A stretch of DNA of 64,000 bases from Candidatus Syntrophocurvum alkaliphilum (GTDB lineage: Bacteria; Bacillota; Syntrophomonadia; Syntrophomonadales; Syntrophomonadaceae). Under the pieces are notes generated by a model, which did not search any database, had not been told where the DNA came from, and saw only the letters and a program-made list of their open reading frames with translations. Each line of letters starts with the position of its first letter. Position 1 is the first letter of the stretch. The DNA lies in assembly GCF_009734445.1 (NCBI RefSeq), contig NZ_CP046457.1, positions 2,102,001 to 2,166,000 of the forward strand, written 5' to 3'. Below, piece by piece: positions 36,251-43,773 of the stretch. The position numbers and the translations under genes are program-made.

Positions 36251-37819
36251 ATGAAAAAAGATAAGCTTGGTGTAGTTTTTTATTTTTCAGTAGCAGTTAT
36301 ATCACTATTTGTGCTTTGGGGAATACTTTTACCAGAAAGTTTAGCTGATAGAACAGAGCAAATATTAAATTATATAATTGATACATTTGGTTGGTTTTAT
36401 CTTTTTGCTACATTTATTTTTGTTTTATTTGTTATTTTTTTAGGTTTTGGGCCATATGGACAAATAAAGCTAGGCAAAGACGAAGATGAACCAGAATATA
36501 ATTTCTATACATGGCTGGGTATGTTATTCTCTGCAGGAATGGGAATAGGGTTGGTTTTCTGGGGTGTAGCTGAACCTGTTATGCACTACCTTACACCACC
36601 TGAAGGTATAACACCTGAAACCACAGAGGCTGCTGAAATAGCACTGCGCTACTCGTTTTTCCACTGGGGACTTCACCCTTGGGCTATTTATGCTATCGTT
36701 GCATTAACTCTTGCATATTATCGGTTTCGCAAGGAAGAAGCAGGACTAATAAGTACGGCATTTAGGCCATTACTAGGTGATAAAGTAAATGGTCCCATAG
36801 GTAAAGCTATAGATAGCCTTGCAGTTATAGCAACAGTTTTTGGTGTAGCAACCTCATTAGGATTAGGGGCACTACAAATAAGCGGTGGCTTCTCATACCT
36901 TTTAGGCACACCCAATATAATTACAGTACAGATAATAATTATATTTATAGTTACTATTTTATATATGATATCTGCATCAACAGGTTTAAATAGAGGAATT
37001 AGATATTTAAGCAATGTCAACCTAACTGTAGCAGGTGTATTACTTTTATTCGTGTTACTAGCAGGACCTACATTATTTATCATTGAAAACTTTACTGCAA
37101 CAATAGGGCGATACCTAGGAAACTTTATACCTATGAGCTTTCGCTTAACTCCTTTTGCGGATGGTGAATGGATAGGTTCTTGGACTTTGTTCTACTGGGC
37201 TTGGTGGATAGCATGGGCACCATTCGTAGGCACTTTTATTGCTAGAGTTTCCAAGGGAAGAACAATTAGGGAATTTGTTCTAGGTGTTCTTTTCGTTCCC
37301 TCTACCTTAGGAGCTTTATGGTTTGCTACTTTTGGTGGAGCTGCATTTTACTTAGAAAAGTTTCAGGGTGTAGCTATCTCTACAGCTGTAGATAATGATA
37401 TAACCTCAGCTTTATTTATAACTTTAGAACAATTTCCGTTTGGGCTTGTCCTTATGGTATTAGCAATTCTTTTAATAATAACTTTTTTTGTAACTTCTGC
37501 AGACTCAGCTACTTTTGTATTAGGAATTTTGTCTACTCAGGGAGTGCTAAATCCTAGTAAAAGAATTAAGTATGTGTGGGGGATTCTTCAATCAGGTATA
37601 GCAATTGCACTTCTTTGGAGTGGAGGTTTAGAAGGATTACAAACAGCATCAATAATTGCGGCCCTACCCTTTGCTATTATCATGCTGGGGATGATTGTGT
37701 CTATAAACAAGGAATTAAAGGAAGAGTTACACAGACAAAAAGAAAAAGAAAAACGAAAGATAAAAAAATTAGAAAGAATGATGGAACAACACCTAAAAGA
37801 TAAGGATGATGGGAGGTAG
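36251..37819 (+). CDS. BCCT family betaine/choline/carnitine transporter
   Basis: A 522-residue transporter with twelve membrane helices of the betaine-choline-carnitine family, importing compatible solutes, usually with Na+. The family core is clear: G-M-G-I-G-L-V-F-W-G-V-A-E-P (near 96) and the aromatic box Y-W-A-W-W-I-A-W-A-P-F-V-G (near 315). A charged cytosolic C-terminal tail rich in Lys and Glu (residues 480-522) resembles the osmosensing tails of this family. ATG with AGGAG upstream. It stands alone and suggests osmoadaptation by uptake. Confidence 0.94.
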   Translation: MKKDKLGVVFYFSVAVISLFVLWGILLPESLADRTEQILNYIIDTFGWFYLFATFIFVLFVIFLGFGPYGQIKLGKDEDEPEYNFYTWLGMLFSAGMGIGLVFWGVAEPVMHYLTPPEGITPETTEAAEIALRYSFFHWGLHPWAIYAIVALTLAYYRFRKEEAGLISTAFRPLLGDKVNGPIGKAIDSLAVIATVFGVATSLGLGALQISGGFSYLLGTPNIITVQIIIIFIVTILYMISASTGLNRGIRYLSNVNLTVAGVLLLFVLLAGPTLFIIENFTATIGRYLGNFIPMSFRLTPFADGEWIGSWTLFYWAWWIAWAPFVGTFIARVSKGRTIREFVLGVLFVPSTLGALWFATFGGAAFYLEKFQGVAISTAVDNDITSALFITLEQFPFGLVLMVLAILLIITFFVTSADSATFVLGILSTQGVLNPSKRIKYVWGILQSGIAIALLWSGGLEGLQTASIIAALPFAIIMLGMIVSINKELKEELHRQKEKEKRKIKKLERMMEQHLKDKDDGR

Positions 37820-37880
37820 AAAATAAAATATCTTTACAAAGTATTATTTTTAGATTATAAATATAGTAATAAAAAAAATA

Positions 37881-37960
37881 GCTAGGGGTGCCACACTGGC
37901 TGAGAAGGTTTTTCCTAACCCTTGAACCTGATGTAGTTAATACTACCGTAGGGAAGCATA
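37881..37960 (+). promoter_or_regulatory. TPP riboswitch 1 (upstream of tandem pair)
   Basis: A full thi-box: AGGGGTGCC, then GGCTGAGA, a variable hairpin (AGG-TTTTT-CCT), AACCCTTGAACCTGAT, TAATACTACCGTAGGGAAGC. These are the conserved pyrimidine- and pyrophosphate-binding helices of the thiamin pyrophosphate riboswitch. It is followed by a terminator and then by a second complete copy. Confidence 0.96.
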
Positions 37961-37978
37961 TAAGATTTTAATGAATTT

Positions 37979-38010
37979 TAACAGCTACCTATCGGTAAGC
38001 TGTTTTTTTA
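37979..38010 (+). terminator. terminator of TPP riboswitch 1
   Basis: AACAGCTACC pairs with GGTAAGCTGTT (one bulge) around TATC, followed by TTTTTT. It lies 20 bases after riboswitch 1 and is probably switched by it. Confidence 0.85.
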
Positions 38011-38112
38011 ATTTTGTTAAGTAGTATTTGGTAATTAAACGCTGATTAACGCTGATAATTATTTAATTATTTGGTTTTATATAACTGTAACATGGAAAAA
38101 TAAATATACATC

Positions 38113-38200
38113 AAGGGGAGCTTATAGGGATAGGCTGAGAAAGAGATGTTATCTCTGACCCTTATACCTGATTTGGATAATGCCAACGTAGGGATTGATA
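38113..38200 (+). promoter_or_regulatory. TPP riboswitch 2
   Basis: A second complete thi-box: ATCAAGGGGAGC, GGCTGAGA, variable hairpin (AGAGAT/ATCTCT), GACCCTTATACCTGAT, GGATAATGCCAACGTAGGGA, closed by ATCAA/TTGAT. It differs from copy 1 in the variable arm and in TATACC for GAACC, so it is not a recent exact duplication. Confidence 0.95.
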
Positions 38201-38205
38201 TTTTT

Positions 38206-38241
38206 TAAATACAAATCTCTATAGATTTGTATTTTTATTTT
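38206..38241 (+). terminator. terminator of TPP riboswitch 2
   Basis: A 12-bp perfect stem AAATACAAATCT with AGATTTGTATTT around CTAT, followed by TTATTTT. It sits directly behind riboswitch 2 and before the thiS ribosome site. Confidence 0.75.
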
Positions 38242-38259
38242 AAGGCAAAGGAGGACTTA

Positions 38260-38457
38260 ATGTTGATAGTTAATGGTAAGGAAATGAAGTTTGAAAAAGA
38301 TATTACTGTAAATGAGCTTTTGCAAAAGCTAGACCTTAATCCAGATAAGGTGGTTGTAGAAGTTAATTTAGATATTGTTTCAAAAGATAGATATGATGAA
38401 CATATTTTATCTGATAGTGATTCTGTAGAGATAGTTGCCTTTGTAGGGGGCGGTTAA
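38260..38457 (+). CDS. thiS: sulfur carrier protein ThiS
   Basis: A 65-residue ubiquitin-like protein that carries sulfur as a C-terminal thiocarboxylate for thiazole synthesis. It starts M-L-I-V-N-G-K-E and ends with the required V-G-G-G. ATG 38260 lies seven bases after AAAGGAGG. An in-frame upstream ATG at 38227 is inside the terminator hairpin and is rejected. thiF begins one base after its stop. First gene of the thiamin operon behind the tandem riboswitches. Confidence 0.94.
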   Translation: MLIVNGKEMKFEKDITVNELLQKLDLNPDKVVVEVNLDIVSKDRYDEHILSDSDSVEIVAFVGGG

Positions 38458-39264
38458 ATGAAAATAATGTTGAATGAAAAGAGCCACTTCGTTTCATCGG
38501 GAACAACAGCATTTCAACTAAGAGATGAAGTAAAGCCTGATGCAGATATAGTTGTTTTTAATGGTTTTATAGTAAAGGAAGATTATCCTTTAAAAGATGG
38601 AGATAAAATAACCCTTATAAAAAGAGGAGAAATTCCTTCACAAGAAGAGATGGAATCCTTACTAGTAGCCCGTCATACTCCGGGAGTACACGAAAGTGTG
38701 AAAAAAGCATTTGTAGGTATAGCTGGTTTAGGGGGGTTAGGTTCAAATGTAGCTGTTTCATTAGCCAGACTTGGTATAGGGAGGTTACTACTAATTGATT
38801 TTGACATAGTAGAACCTAGCAATCTTAATAGGCAACAATATTTTATTAACCATATTGGAATGCCTAAAACTGAAGCATTAAAGGAATTGATAGCACAGAT
38901 TAATCCTTTTGTAGAGGTGGAAACTAAAGATGCTTACTTAGATAGTACAAACATTAAAGAGGTATTTAGTGATGTAGATATTATTGTAGAAGCCTTTGAT
39001 AATCCACAAAGCAAAGCAGAGCTAGTTAATATAGTTTTGCAAAGTTTGCCTAACAAACCAATTGTAGCAGCATCGGGTATGGCAGGCTATTTTTCCAATA
39101 ATTTAATTACTACCAAAAAAATTAGGGAAAATTTTTATTTAGTAGGAGATGATACTTCTGAAGCTAAACCCGGTAGTGGTCTAATGGCACCACGTGTAGG
39201 GATAGCTGCTAATCATCAGGCTAATATGGTTTTGCGACTAATATTGGGTGAAAAAGATATTTAA
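38458..39264 (+). CDS. thiF: ThiS adenylyltransferase ThiF with N-terminal ThiS-like domain
   Basis: A 268-residue E1-like enzyme that adenylates the ThiS C-terminus. The Rossmann ATP site G-L-G-G-L-G-S lies near residue 88, followed by D-F-D-x-V-E-P-S-N-L-N-R-Q-Q-Y, the E1 hallmark. Residues 1-60 form a separate beta-grasp, ThiS-like domain (x-V-F-N-G-F-I-V-x-E-D-Y-P-L-K-D-G-D-K-I-T-L-I) without a terminal Gly-Gly. The Cys-x-x-Cys zinc motifs of classical ThiF/MoeB are absent, as in the shorter Clostridial ThiF type. It abuts thiS and is followed 15 bp later by thiG. Confidence 0.9.
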   Translation: MKIMLNEKSHFVSSGTTAFQLRDEVKPDADIVVFNGFIVKEDYPLKDGDKITLIKRGEIPSQEEMESLLVARHTPGVHESVKKAFVGIAGLGGLGSNVAVSLARLGIGRLLLIDFDIVEPSNLNRQQYFINHIGMPKTEALKELIAQINPFVEVETKDAYLDSTNIKEVFSDVDIIVEAFDNPQSKAELVNIVLQSLPNKPIVAASGMAGYFSNNLITTKKIRENFYLVGDDTSEAKPGSGLMAPRVGIAANHQANMVLRLILGEKDI

Positions 39265-39279
39265 CATAGGAGTGATTAT

Positions 39280-40056
39280 ATGGATCCATTAATGATAGGT
39301 GGTACTGCTCTAAATAGCAGGTTGTTAATAGGTACAGGTAAATATGCTAATGATGCAGTCATGCCTGAGGTTATAAAGAAAAGTGGAACAGAGGTAGTAA
39401 CAGTTGCTCTAAGAAGAGTAGACATGGAGTCAAAACAGGACAATATTATTGAACATATACCAGAGGAATGCATATTACTCCCTAATACCTCAGGAGCAAG
39501 AAATGCAGAAGAAGCTGTGCGCATAGCACGTTTAGCACGAGCTATGGGCTGTGGTGATTGGGTGAAGATTGAGGTTATTTCTGATAATAAGTACTTGCTT
39601 CCAGATAACTACGAAACCACAAAAGCTACAGAAATACTAGCTAAAGAAGGGTTTGTGGTACTACCTTATATGAGCCCAGATTTGAAGGCAGCTCAAAGAA
39701 TGGCAGATGCAGGAGCAGCCGCAGTTATGCCGTTAGGAGCACCGATTGGCAGTAATCGAGGAATTAGGACTAAGGAATTAGTGCAAATAATGATAGATGA
39801 AATAGATTTACCTATTATTGTAGATGCAGGTATTGGTAAGCCATCTGAAGCGGCTGAGGCCATGGAAATGGGAGCCGCTGCAGTTTTAGTTAATACAGCT
39901 ATTGCTACAGCACAAGACCCAGTAAATATGGGAGAGGCGTTTGCACTAGCAGTAAAGGCTGGTAGAATGGCGTATTTAGCTAAAACAGGACCAGAAAAAG
40001 TTTATGCAAGTGCATCATCACCATTAACAGGTTTTTTACATGAAGGGGATTTATAA
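39280..40056 (+). CDS. thiG: thiazole synthase ThiG
   Basis: A 258-residue TIM-barrel enzyme that builds the thiazole phosphate ring from deoxyxylulose 5-phosphate, dehydroglycine and ThiS thiocarboxylate. Typical blocks: [10 protein letters not shown] (near 13), [10 protein letters not shown] (near 37), the Schiff-base Lys in D-W-V-K-I-E-V-I (near 98), [12 protein letters not shown] and [13 protein letters not shown] with AGGAGTG. Its stop overlaps the start of thiH (TAATG). Confidence 0.96.
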   Translation: MDPLMIGGTALNSRLLIGTGKYANDAVMPEVIKKSGTEVVTVALRRVDMESKQDNIIEHIPEECILLPNTSGARNAEEAVRIARLARAMGCGDWVKIEVISDNKYLLPDNYETTKATEILAKEGFVVLPYMSPDLKAAQRMADAGAAAVMPLGAPIGSNRGIRTKELVQIMIDEIDLPIIVDAGIGKPSEAAEAMEMGAAAVLVNTAIATAQDPVNMGEAFALAVKAGRMAYLAKTGPEKVYASASSPLTGFLHEGDL

Positions 40057-41162
40057 TGAGTTTTTACGAGTATTATTCGAACTATAAAAACATAGAGCAT
40101 GAGGCTTTTTTTAAAAACCTTACAGAAGCAGATATTTTAAGAACTATTAGTAAGAGTAAGATAAGTGAACTAGAGTTTTTAGCACTATTGTCACCTTTAG
40201 CAGCTAACTACTTAGAAGATATGGCTAGAAGAGCCCATCAGGCATCATTACAACACTTTGGGAAAACTGTTTTGCTATATACGCCAATGTATTTAGCTAA
40301 TCATTGTACAAACCATTGCTCTTATTGCACTTTTAGTGTTGCTAATAACATAAGTAGACATAAACTTTCGTTGGAAGAAATAGATAAAGAAGCTAAAACT
40401 ATATCTGCTACTGGGCTAAAACACATTCTTGTTTTAACAGGTGAATCTAGAAAGGATACTCCTGTTTCATATATTACTGAAGCTGTAAAAATATTAAAAA
40501 AATACTTTGACTCTATTTCTATAGAAATTTATCCACTAACAGAAGAAGAATACAAACAGCTAATAGATGCCGGGGTAGACGGGTTAACTATATACCAAGA
40601 AGTATATAATGAAAAAATCTATGACCAGGTACATATTTCCGGTCCTAAAAAAGACTATCACTTCCGACTAGATGCTCCTGAAAGGGCTTGTAAAGCAAAG
40701 ATACGAAGTGTAAACATTGGAGCATTATTAGGCTTAAATGATTGGAGAAAAGAAGCCTTTACTACAGGTTTACATGCAAATTATTTACAAAGTACATATA
40801 TGGATGTAGAAACTAGTGTATCACTACCACGCTTAAGACCACATAAGGGTAGCTTTGAGCAGGTAGTACATGTTAGTGATAAGGATTTGGTACAGATAAT
40901 GTTAGCTCTTAAGATATTTATGCCGTATTTAGGGATTACTATATCTACAAGGGAAAAACAAGAGCTACGAAACCATCTAATTCCTTTAGGAGTAACCAAA
41001 ATGTCTGCAGGCGTATCAACCGAAGTAGGTGGTCACAGTAGCTGTATTGATGGAGATGGACAATTTGAAATAAGTGATACACGTAGTGTTGATGAGATAA
41101 GAGATGCTATAAGAGAAAGAGGTTTTCAACCAGTATTCAAAAATTGGATGCAAATTACGTAG
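40056..41162 (+). CDS. thiH: 2-iminoacetate synthase ThiH
   Basis: A 368-residue radical SAM enzyme that cleaves tyrosine to dehydroglycine (2-iminoacetate) for ThiG. The cluster motif C-T-N-H-C-S-Y-C is near residue 87, followed by L-V-L-T-G-E-S, I-E-I-Y-P-L and the C-terminal P-x-x-G-V-T-K-M-S-A-G-V-S-T-E-V-G-G-H. Use of ThiH rather than ThiO agrees with an anaerobic life. It overlaps thiG by one base. No terminator follows before the repeat-rich gap. Confidence 0.95.
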   Translation: MSFYEYYSNYKNIEHEAFFKNLTEADILRTISKSKISELEFLALLSPLAANYLEDMARRAHQASLQHFGKTVLLYTPMYLANHCTNHCSYCTFSVANNISRHKLSLEEIDKEAKTISATGLKHILVLTGESRKDTPVSYITEAVKILKKYFDSISIEIYPLTEEEYKQLIDAGVDGLTIYQEVYNEKIYDQVHISGPKKDYHFRLDAPERACKAKIRSVNIGALLGLNDWRKEAFTTGLHANYLQSTYMDVETSVSLPRLRPHKGSFEQVVHVSDKDLVQIMLALKIFMPYLGITISTREKQELRNHLIPLGVTKMSAGVSTEVGGHSSCIDGDGQFEISDTRSVDEIRDAIRERGFQPVFKNWMQIT

Positions 41163-41254
41163 GGAAGCAGTTTTTTATTTATAGAAAAAAACTTTTAAAA
41201 AAGCCAATAAGTTTTGGATAAAGCAAGATGTTTTAATTTTGAATTTTAAATTTT

Positions 41255-41481
41255 GATTCCACTGCAAAAAGCTAAACTTAGACTATGGAATCGGCTGAGC
41301 AAACATGTTTATCACGCCACTCATCGGTCTTTACCTCCATTTTAGCTTAGCACTTATTATCTAAAATGATTTTTTATTTATACTTAGCCGTGATCTATGC
41401 ACCACGCCTTGCTATTCGGGACTTAGATAAACATGTTTGCTCAGCCTTAAGCTTGTTGTAGTTACTTTTTGTAGCAGAATC
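41255..41481 (-). mobile_element. MITE-like repeat, copy B (227 bp)
   Basis: A non-coding element with imperfect 17-bp terminal inverted repeats (GATTCCACTGCAAAAAG at the left; the right end reads GATTCTGCTACAAAAAG on the other strand). A perfect 21-bp internal inverted repeat lies at 41293-41313 and 41426-41446 (GGCTGAGCAAACATG... and its complement). Direct AATTTTAAATT copies flank it, a possible target duplication in AT-rich DNA. Its ends match copy A (1246-1331) and half-copy C (19643-19690), both in the opposite orientation. Confidence 0.65.
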
Positions 41482-41602
41482 AATTTTAAATTCTTAATTA
41501 TTGTTAGGAAACTAACGTTTCCTTTTTTATTATAAAAATTGGGAAACTTTGTTTCCCTACCATAATTAAAAATTGAGAATTAAAAATTAATAATTATCAT
41601 TC
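41482..41602. repeat. AT-rich inverted repeat with two inner hairpins
   Basis: AATTTTAAATTCTTAATTAT on the left pairs imperfectly with ATAATTAAAAATTGAGAATT on the right. Inside are GGAAAC/GTTTCC and GGGAAAC/GTTTCCC hairpins. The first runs into TTTTTT and could terminate transcription from thiH. Similar AT words occur at 29335. Confidence 0.5.
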
Positions 41603-41689
41603 AAATATAAGTAATGTAGAAAGTGATAAATAGTGTTTTTAGAATAAATAACCTAGAAATATTAAACAAAAAAAGGAGAATGAGTAAAA

Positions 41690-42997
41690 ATGTATACGAC
41701 ACAGATGGATGCGGCTCGAAAAGGTATAGTTACTAAAGAGATGGAGATAGTGGCGAAAAAGGAGCAAATGAATGTTTTAGATTTGCTTGAGTTAGTGGCT
41801 AAAGGAACAGTTATTGTACCAGCTAATAAAAACCATAAAAACCTTGACCCAGAAGGGATAGGGAAAGGTATGAAAACCAAAATAAATGTAAATTTAGGAA
41901 TTTCTAAAGACTGTCCTAACATTGAAGCTGAATTAGAAAAAGTACAAGTGGCTTTAGATATGAAGGTTGAAGCAATAATGGATTTAAGCTCATATGGTAA
42001 AACCGAAGAATTTAGGCAAAGAGTAATTGCAATGTCACCAGCTATGATTGGCACTGTTCCTGTATATGATGCGATAGGGTTTTATGATAAAGAACTAAGT
42101 GAAATAAAATCAGAAGAATTTTTAGATGTAGTTGAAAAACATGCTCAGGATGGAGTTGATTTTGTTACTATACATGCGGGCATAAACAAAGAAACAGCAG
42201 AAGTGTTTAAAAGAAACTCACGTTTAACAAACATAGTTTCTAGGGGTGGAGCACTAATGTATGCATGGATGGAGCTAAATAATAAAGAAAATCCATTCTT
42301 TGAACACTACGACAAACTATTAGATATATGTGAAAAATACGATTTAACCTTAAGCCTTGGAGATGCCTGTAGACCCGGAAGTATAAATGATTCTACTGAT
42401 GCTAGCCAAATAAAAGAACTAATGATTCTAGGTGAGTTAACTAAAAGGGCGTGGGAGAGAAATGTACAGGTAATGATTGAAGGGCCGGGGCATATGGCTA
42501 TAAATGAAATAGAAGCCAATATGGTTATCGAGAAAAAATTATGTCATGGAGCTCCTTTTTATGTATTAGGGCCATTAGTAACTGATGTAGCACCTGGTTA
42601 TGATCACATTACAAGTGCAATTGGTGGAGCTATTGCGGCTAGTCATGGTGCGGACTTTTTATGCTATGTAACTCCTGCCGAACACTTAAGACTTCCCAAC
42701 CTAGAAGATATGAAAGAAGGAATTATAGCATCGAAAATAGCAGCTCATGCGGGTGATATTGCTAAAAATGTTAAAGGGGCTAAAGAATGGGATTATGAAA
42801 TGAGTAAGGCTAGGCAGCAACTAGACTGGGAAAGAATGTTTGAATTAGCCATAGACCCTGCAAAAGCTAGGAGGTATAGAGAAGAATCAATGCCTGAACA
42901 TAGTGATAGCTGTACGATGTGTGGAAAAATGTGCTCTATGCGTAATATGAACAAAGTTATGGAAGGTAAAAGTGTTAACATTTTAAGAGAGGATTAA
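41690..42997 (+). CDS. thiC: phosphomethylpyrimidine synthase ThiC
   Basis: A 435-residue radical SAM enzyme that rearranges aminoimidazole ribotide to the HMP phosphate pyrimidine of thiamin. This is the short form without the N-terminal extension of proteobacterial ThiC. The C-terminal cluster motif C-T-M-C-G-K-M-C is near residue 408. [13 protein letters not shown]-x-T-D-x-A-P-G-Y-D-H and the C-Y-V-T-P-A-E-H-L block are all typical. ATG with AAAGGAG. It is separated from thiH by a repeat insert and is followed three bases later by the thiE/tenI-like gene. Confidence 0.96.
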   Translation: MYTTQMDAARKGIVTKEMEIVAKKEQMNVLDLLELVAKGTVIVPANKNHKNLDPEGIGKGMKTKINVNLGISKDCPNIEAELEKVQVALDMKVEAIMDLSSYGKTEEFRQRVIAMSPAMIGTVPVYDAIGFYDKELSEIKSEEFLDVVEKHAQDGVDFVTIHAGINKETAEVFKRNSRLTNIVSRGGALMYAWMELNNKENPFFEHYDKLLDICEKYDLTLSLGDACRPGSINDSTDASQIKELMILGELTKRAWERNVQVMIEGPGHMAINEIEANMVIEKKLCHGAPFYVLGPLVTDVAPGYDHITSAIGGAIAASHGADFLCYVTPAEHLRLPNLEDMKEGIIASKIAAHAGDIAKNVKGAKEWDYEMSKARQQLDWERMFELAIDPAKARRYREESMPEHSDSCTMCGKMCSMRNMNKVMEGKSVNILRED

Positions 42998-43000
42998 AGA

Positions 43001-43591
43001 ATGATGCTTTACCTAGTAACTAATAGACATCTAATAAAAGAGGATAATTTATTAAATGTGGTAAAAAAATCAGTTGAAGCAGGAGCGAATGCAGTAATAC
43101 TAAGGGAAAAGGATTTAAACTTTGAGGAGCTTTACCCAATTACCATGGAAATCAAGAAGGTAACCGAAAAAAATAACGCATTATTAATTGTTAATAACAA
43201 CCTTGATGTAGCTATAAAATCTAAAGCTGACGGTTATCATTCTAGTTTTAAAGACTTTATAAATGCCTCTAAACATTTCCCGAGAACTAAAGGGGTTTCT
43301 ATACATAGTGTAGAAGAAGCAATTATAGCGGAAAATAATGGTGCAGATTACCTATTAGCAGGGCATGTTTATAAAACAGATAGTAAAAAAGATTTAGAAC
43401 CAAAAGGCCTTGAATTCATACGTAATATTAAAGCAAAAGTAAATATACCGGTAATAGCAATAGGTGGAATTACACCTCAAAATGCAAAAGAGGTAATAAA
43501 TGCTGGTGCTGATGGCATAGCAGTAATGTCATCAATTATGTCATCTAAAGATACCAATAGAATAATTAAAGAATATCAAGGTCTGTGTTAA
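43001..43591 (+). CDS. thiamin phosphate synthase / thiazole tautomerase family (ThiE/TenI-like)
   Basis: A 196-residue TIM-barrel protein of the ThiE/TenI family. It shows L-Y-L-V-T-N-R near the start, V-I-L-R-E-K-D-L (near 29) and A-I-G-G-I-T-P-Q-N-A (near 150). The G-H-V-Y-K-T-D-S-K-K-D-x-E-P-K-G stretch resembles TenI (G-H-V-F-x-T-x-x-K), whereas ThiE usually has G-P-I/V-F-x-T-x-T-K. The ThiE H-L-G-Q-x-D loop is replaced by Y-H-S-S-F-K-D. I therefore favour a TenI-like thiazole tautomerase, but ThiE cannot be excluded. It is coupled to thiC (stop and ATG three bases apart). Confidence 0.75.
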   Translation: MMLYLVTNRHLIKEDNLLNVVKKSVEAGANAVILREKDLNFEELYPITMEIKKVTEKNNALLIVNNNLDVAIKSKADGYHSSFKDFINASKHFPRTKGVSIHSVEEAIIAENNGADYLLAGHVYKTDSKKDLEPKGLEFIRNIKAKVNIPVIAIGGITPQNAKEVINAGADGIAVMSSIMSSKDTNRIIKEYQGLC

Positions 43592-43773
43592 TCACTTTAG
43601 TCAGTGAAGTCTGTGTCTATTAATTAATAAGGTTTTATATTAAATTTATCATTCAAAGTAAAAATTAAATGGTAAAATATTTTATTAAAGTAACTTATGC
43701 CTTATAGTTAATAATTAAGGTTTTTAATGTTAATAATTATATTGGATAATTTTTTATAAAGGAGAACTTTTAT

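Larger units (their letters stand above)
41163..41689. other. repeat-rich gap between thiH and thiC (527 bp)
   Basis: No ORF is credible here. The left two-thirds is a MITE-like element (41255-41481) flanked by AATTTTAAATT on both sides. To its right, two small hairpins (GGAAAC-TAAC-GTTTCC followed by six T residues, and GGGAAAC-TTT-GTTTCCC) lie inside an AT-rich inverted repeat that ends near 41600. The last 90 bp is AT-rich leader of thiC. No TPP riboswitch precedes thiC. Confidence 0.7.

Noticed and set aside
38038-38058. Tandem AACGCTGATT repeat between the two TPP riboswitches
   Set aside because: Only two short copies are present. This kind of word is common in clostridial spacers and I see no structure around it.
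38227-38259. Upstream ATG for thiS
   Set aside because: It lies inside the terminator hairpin of riboswitch 2, adds residues not found in ThiS, and the AAAGGAGG site belongs to ATG 38260.
41281-41461. CRISPR or attachment-site interpretation of the inverted repeats
   Set aside because: The repeats are inverted, not direct, occur as a single pair and match other MITE-like copies in the window.
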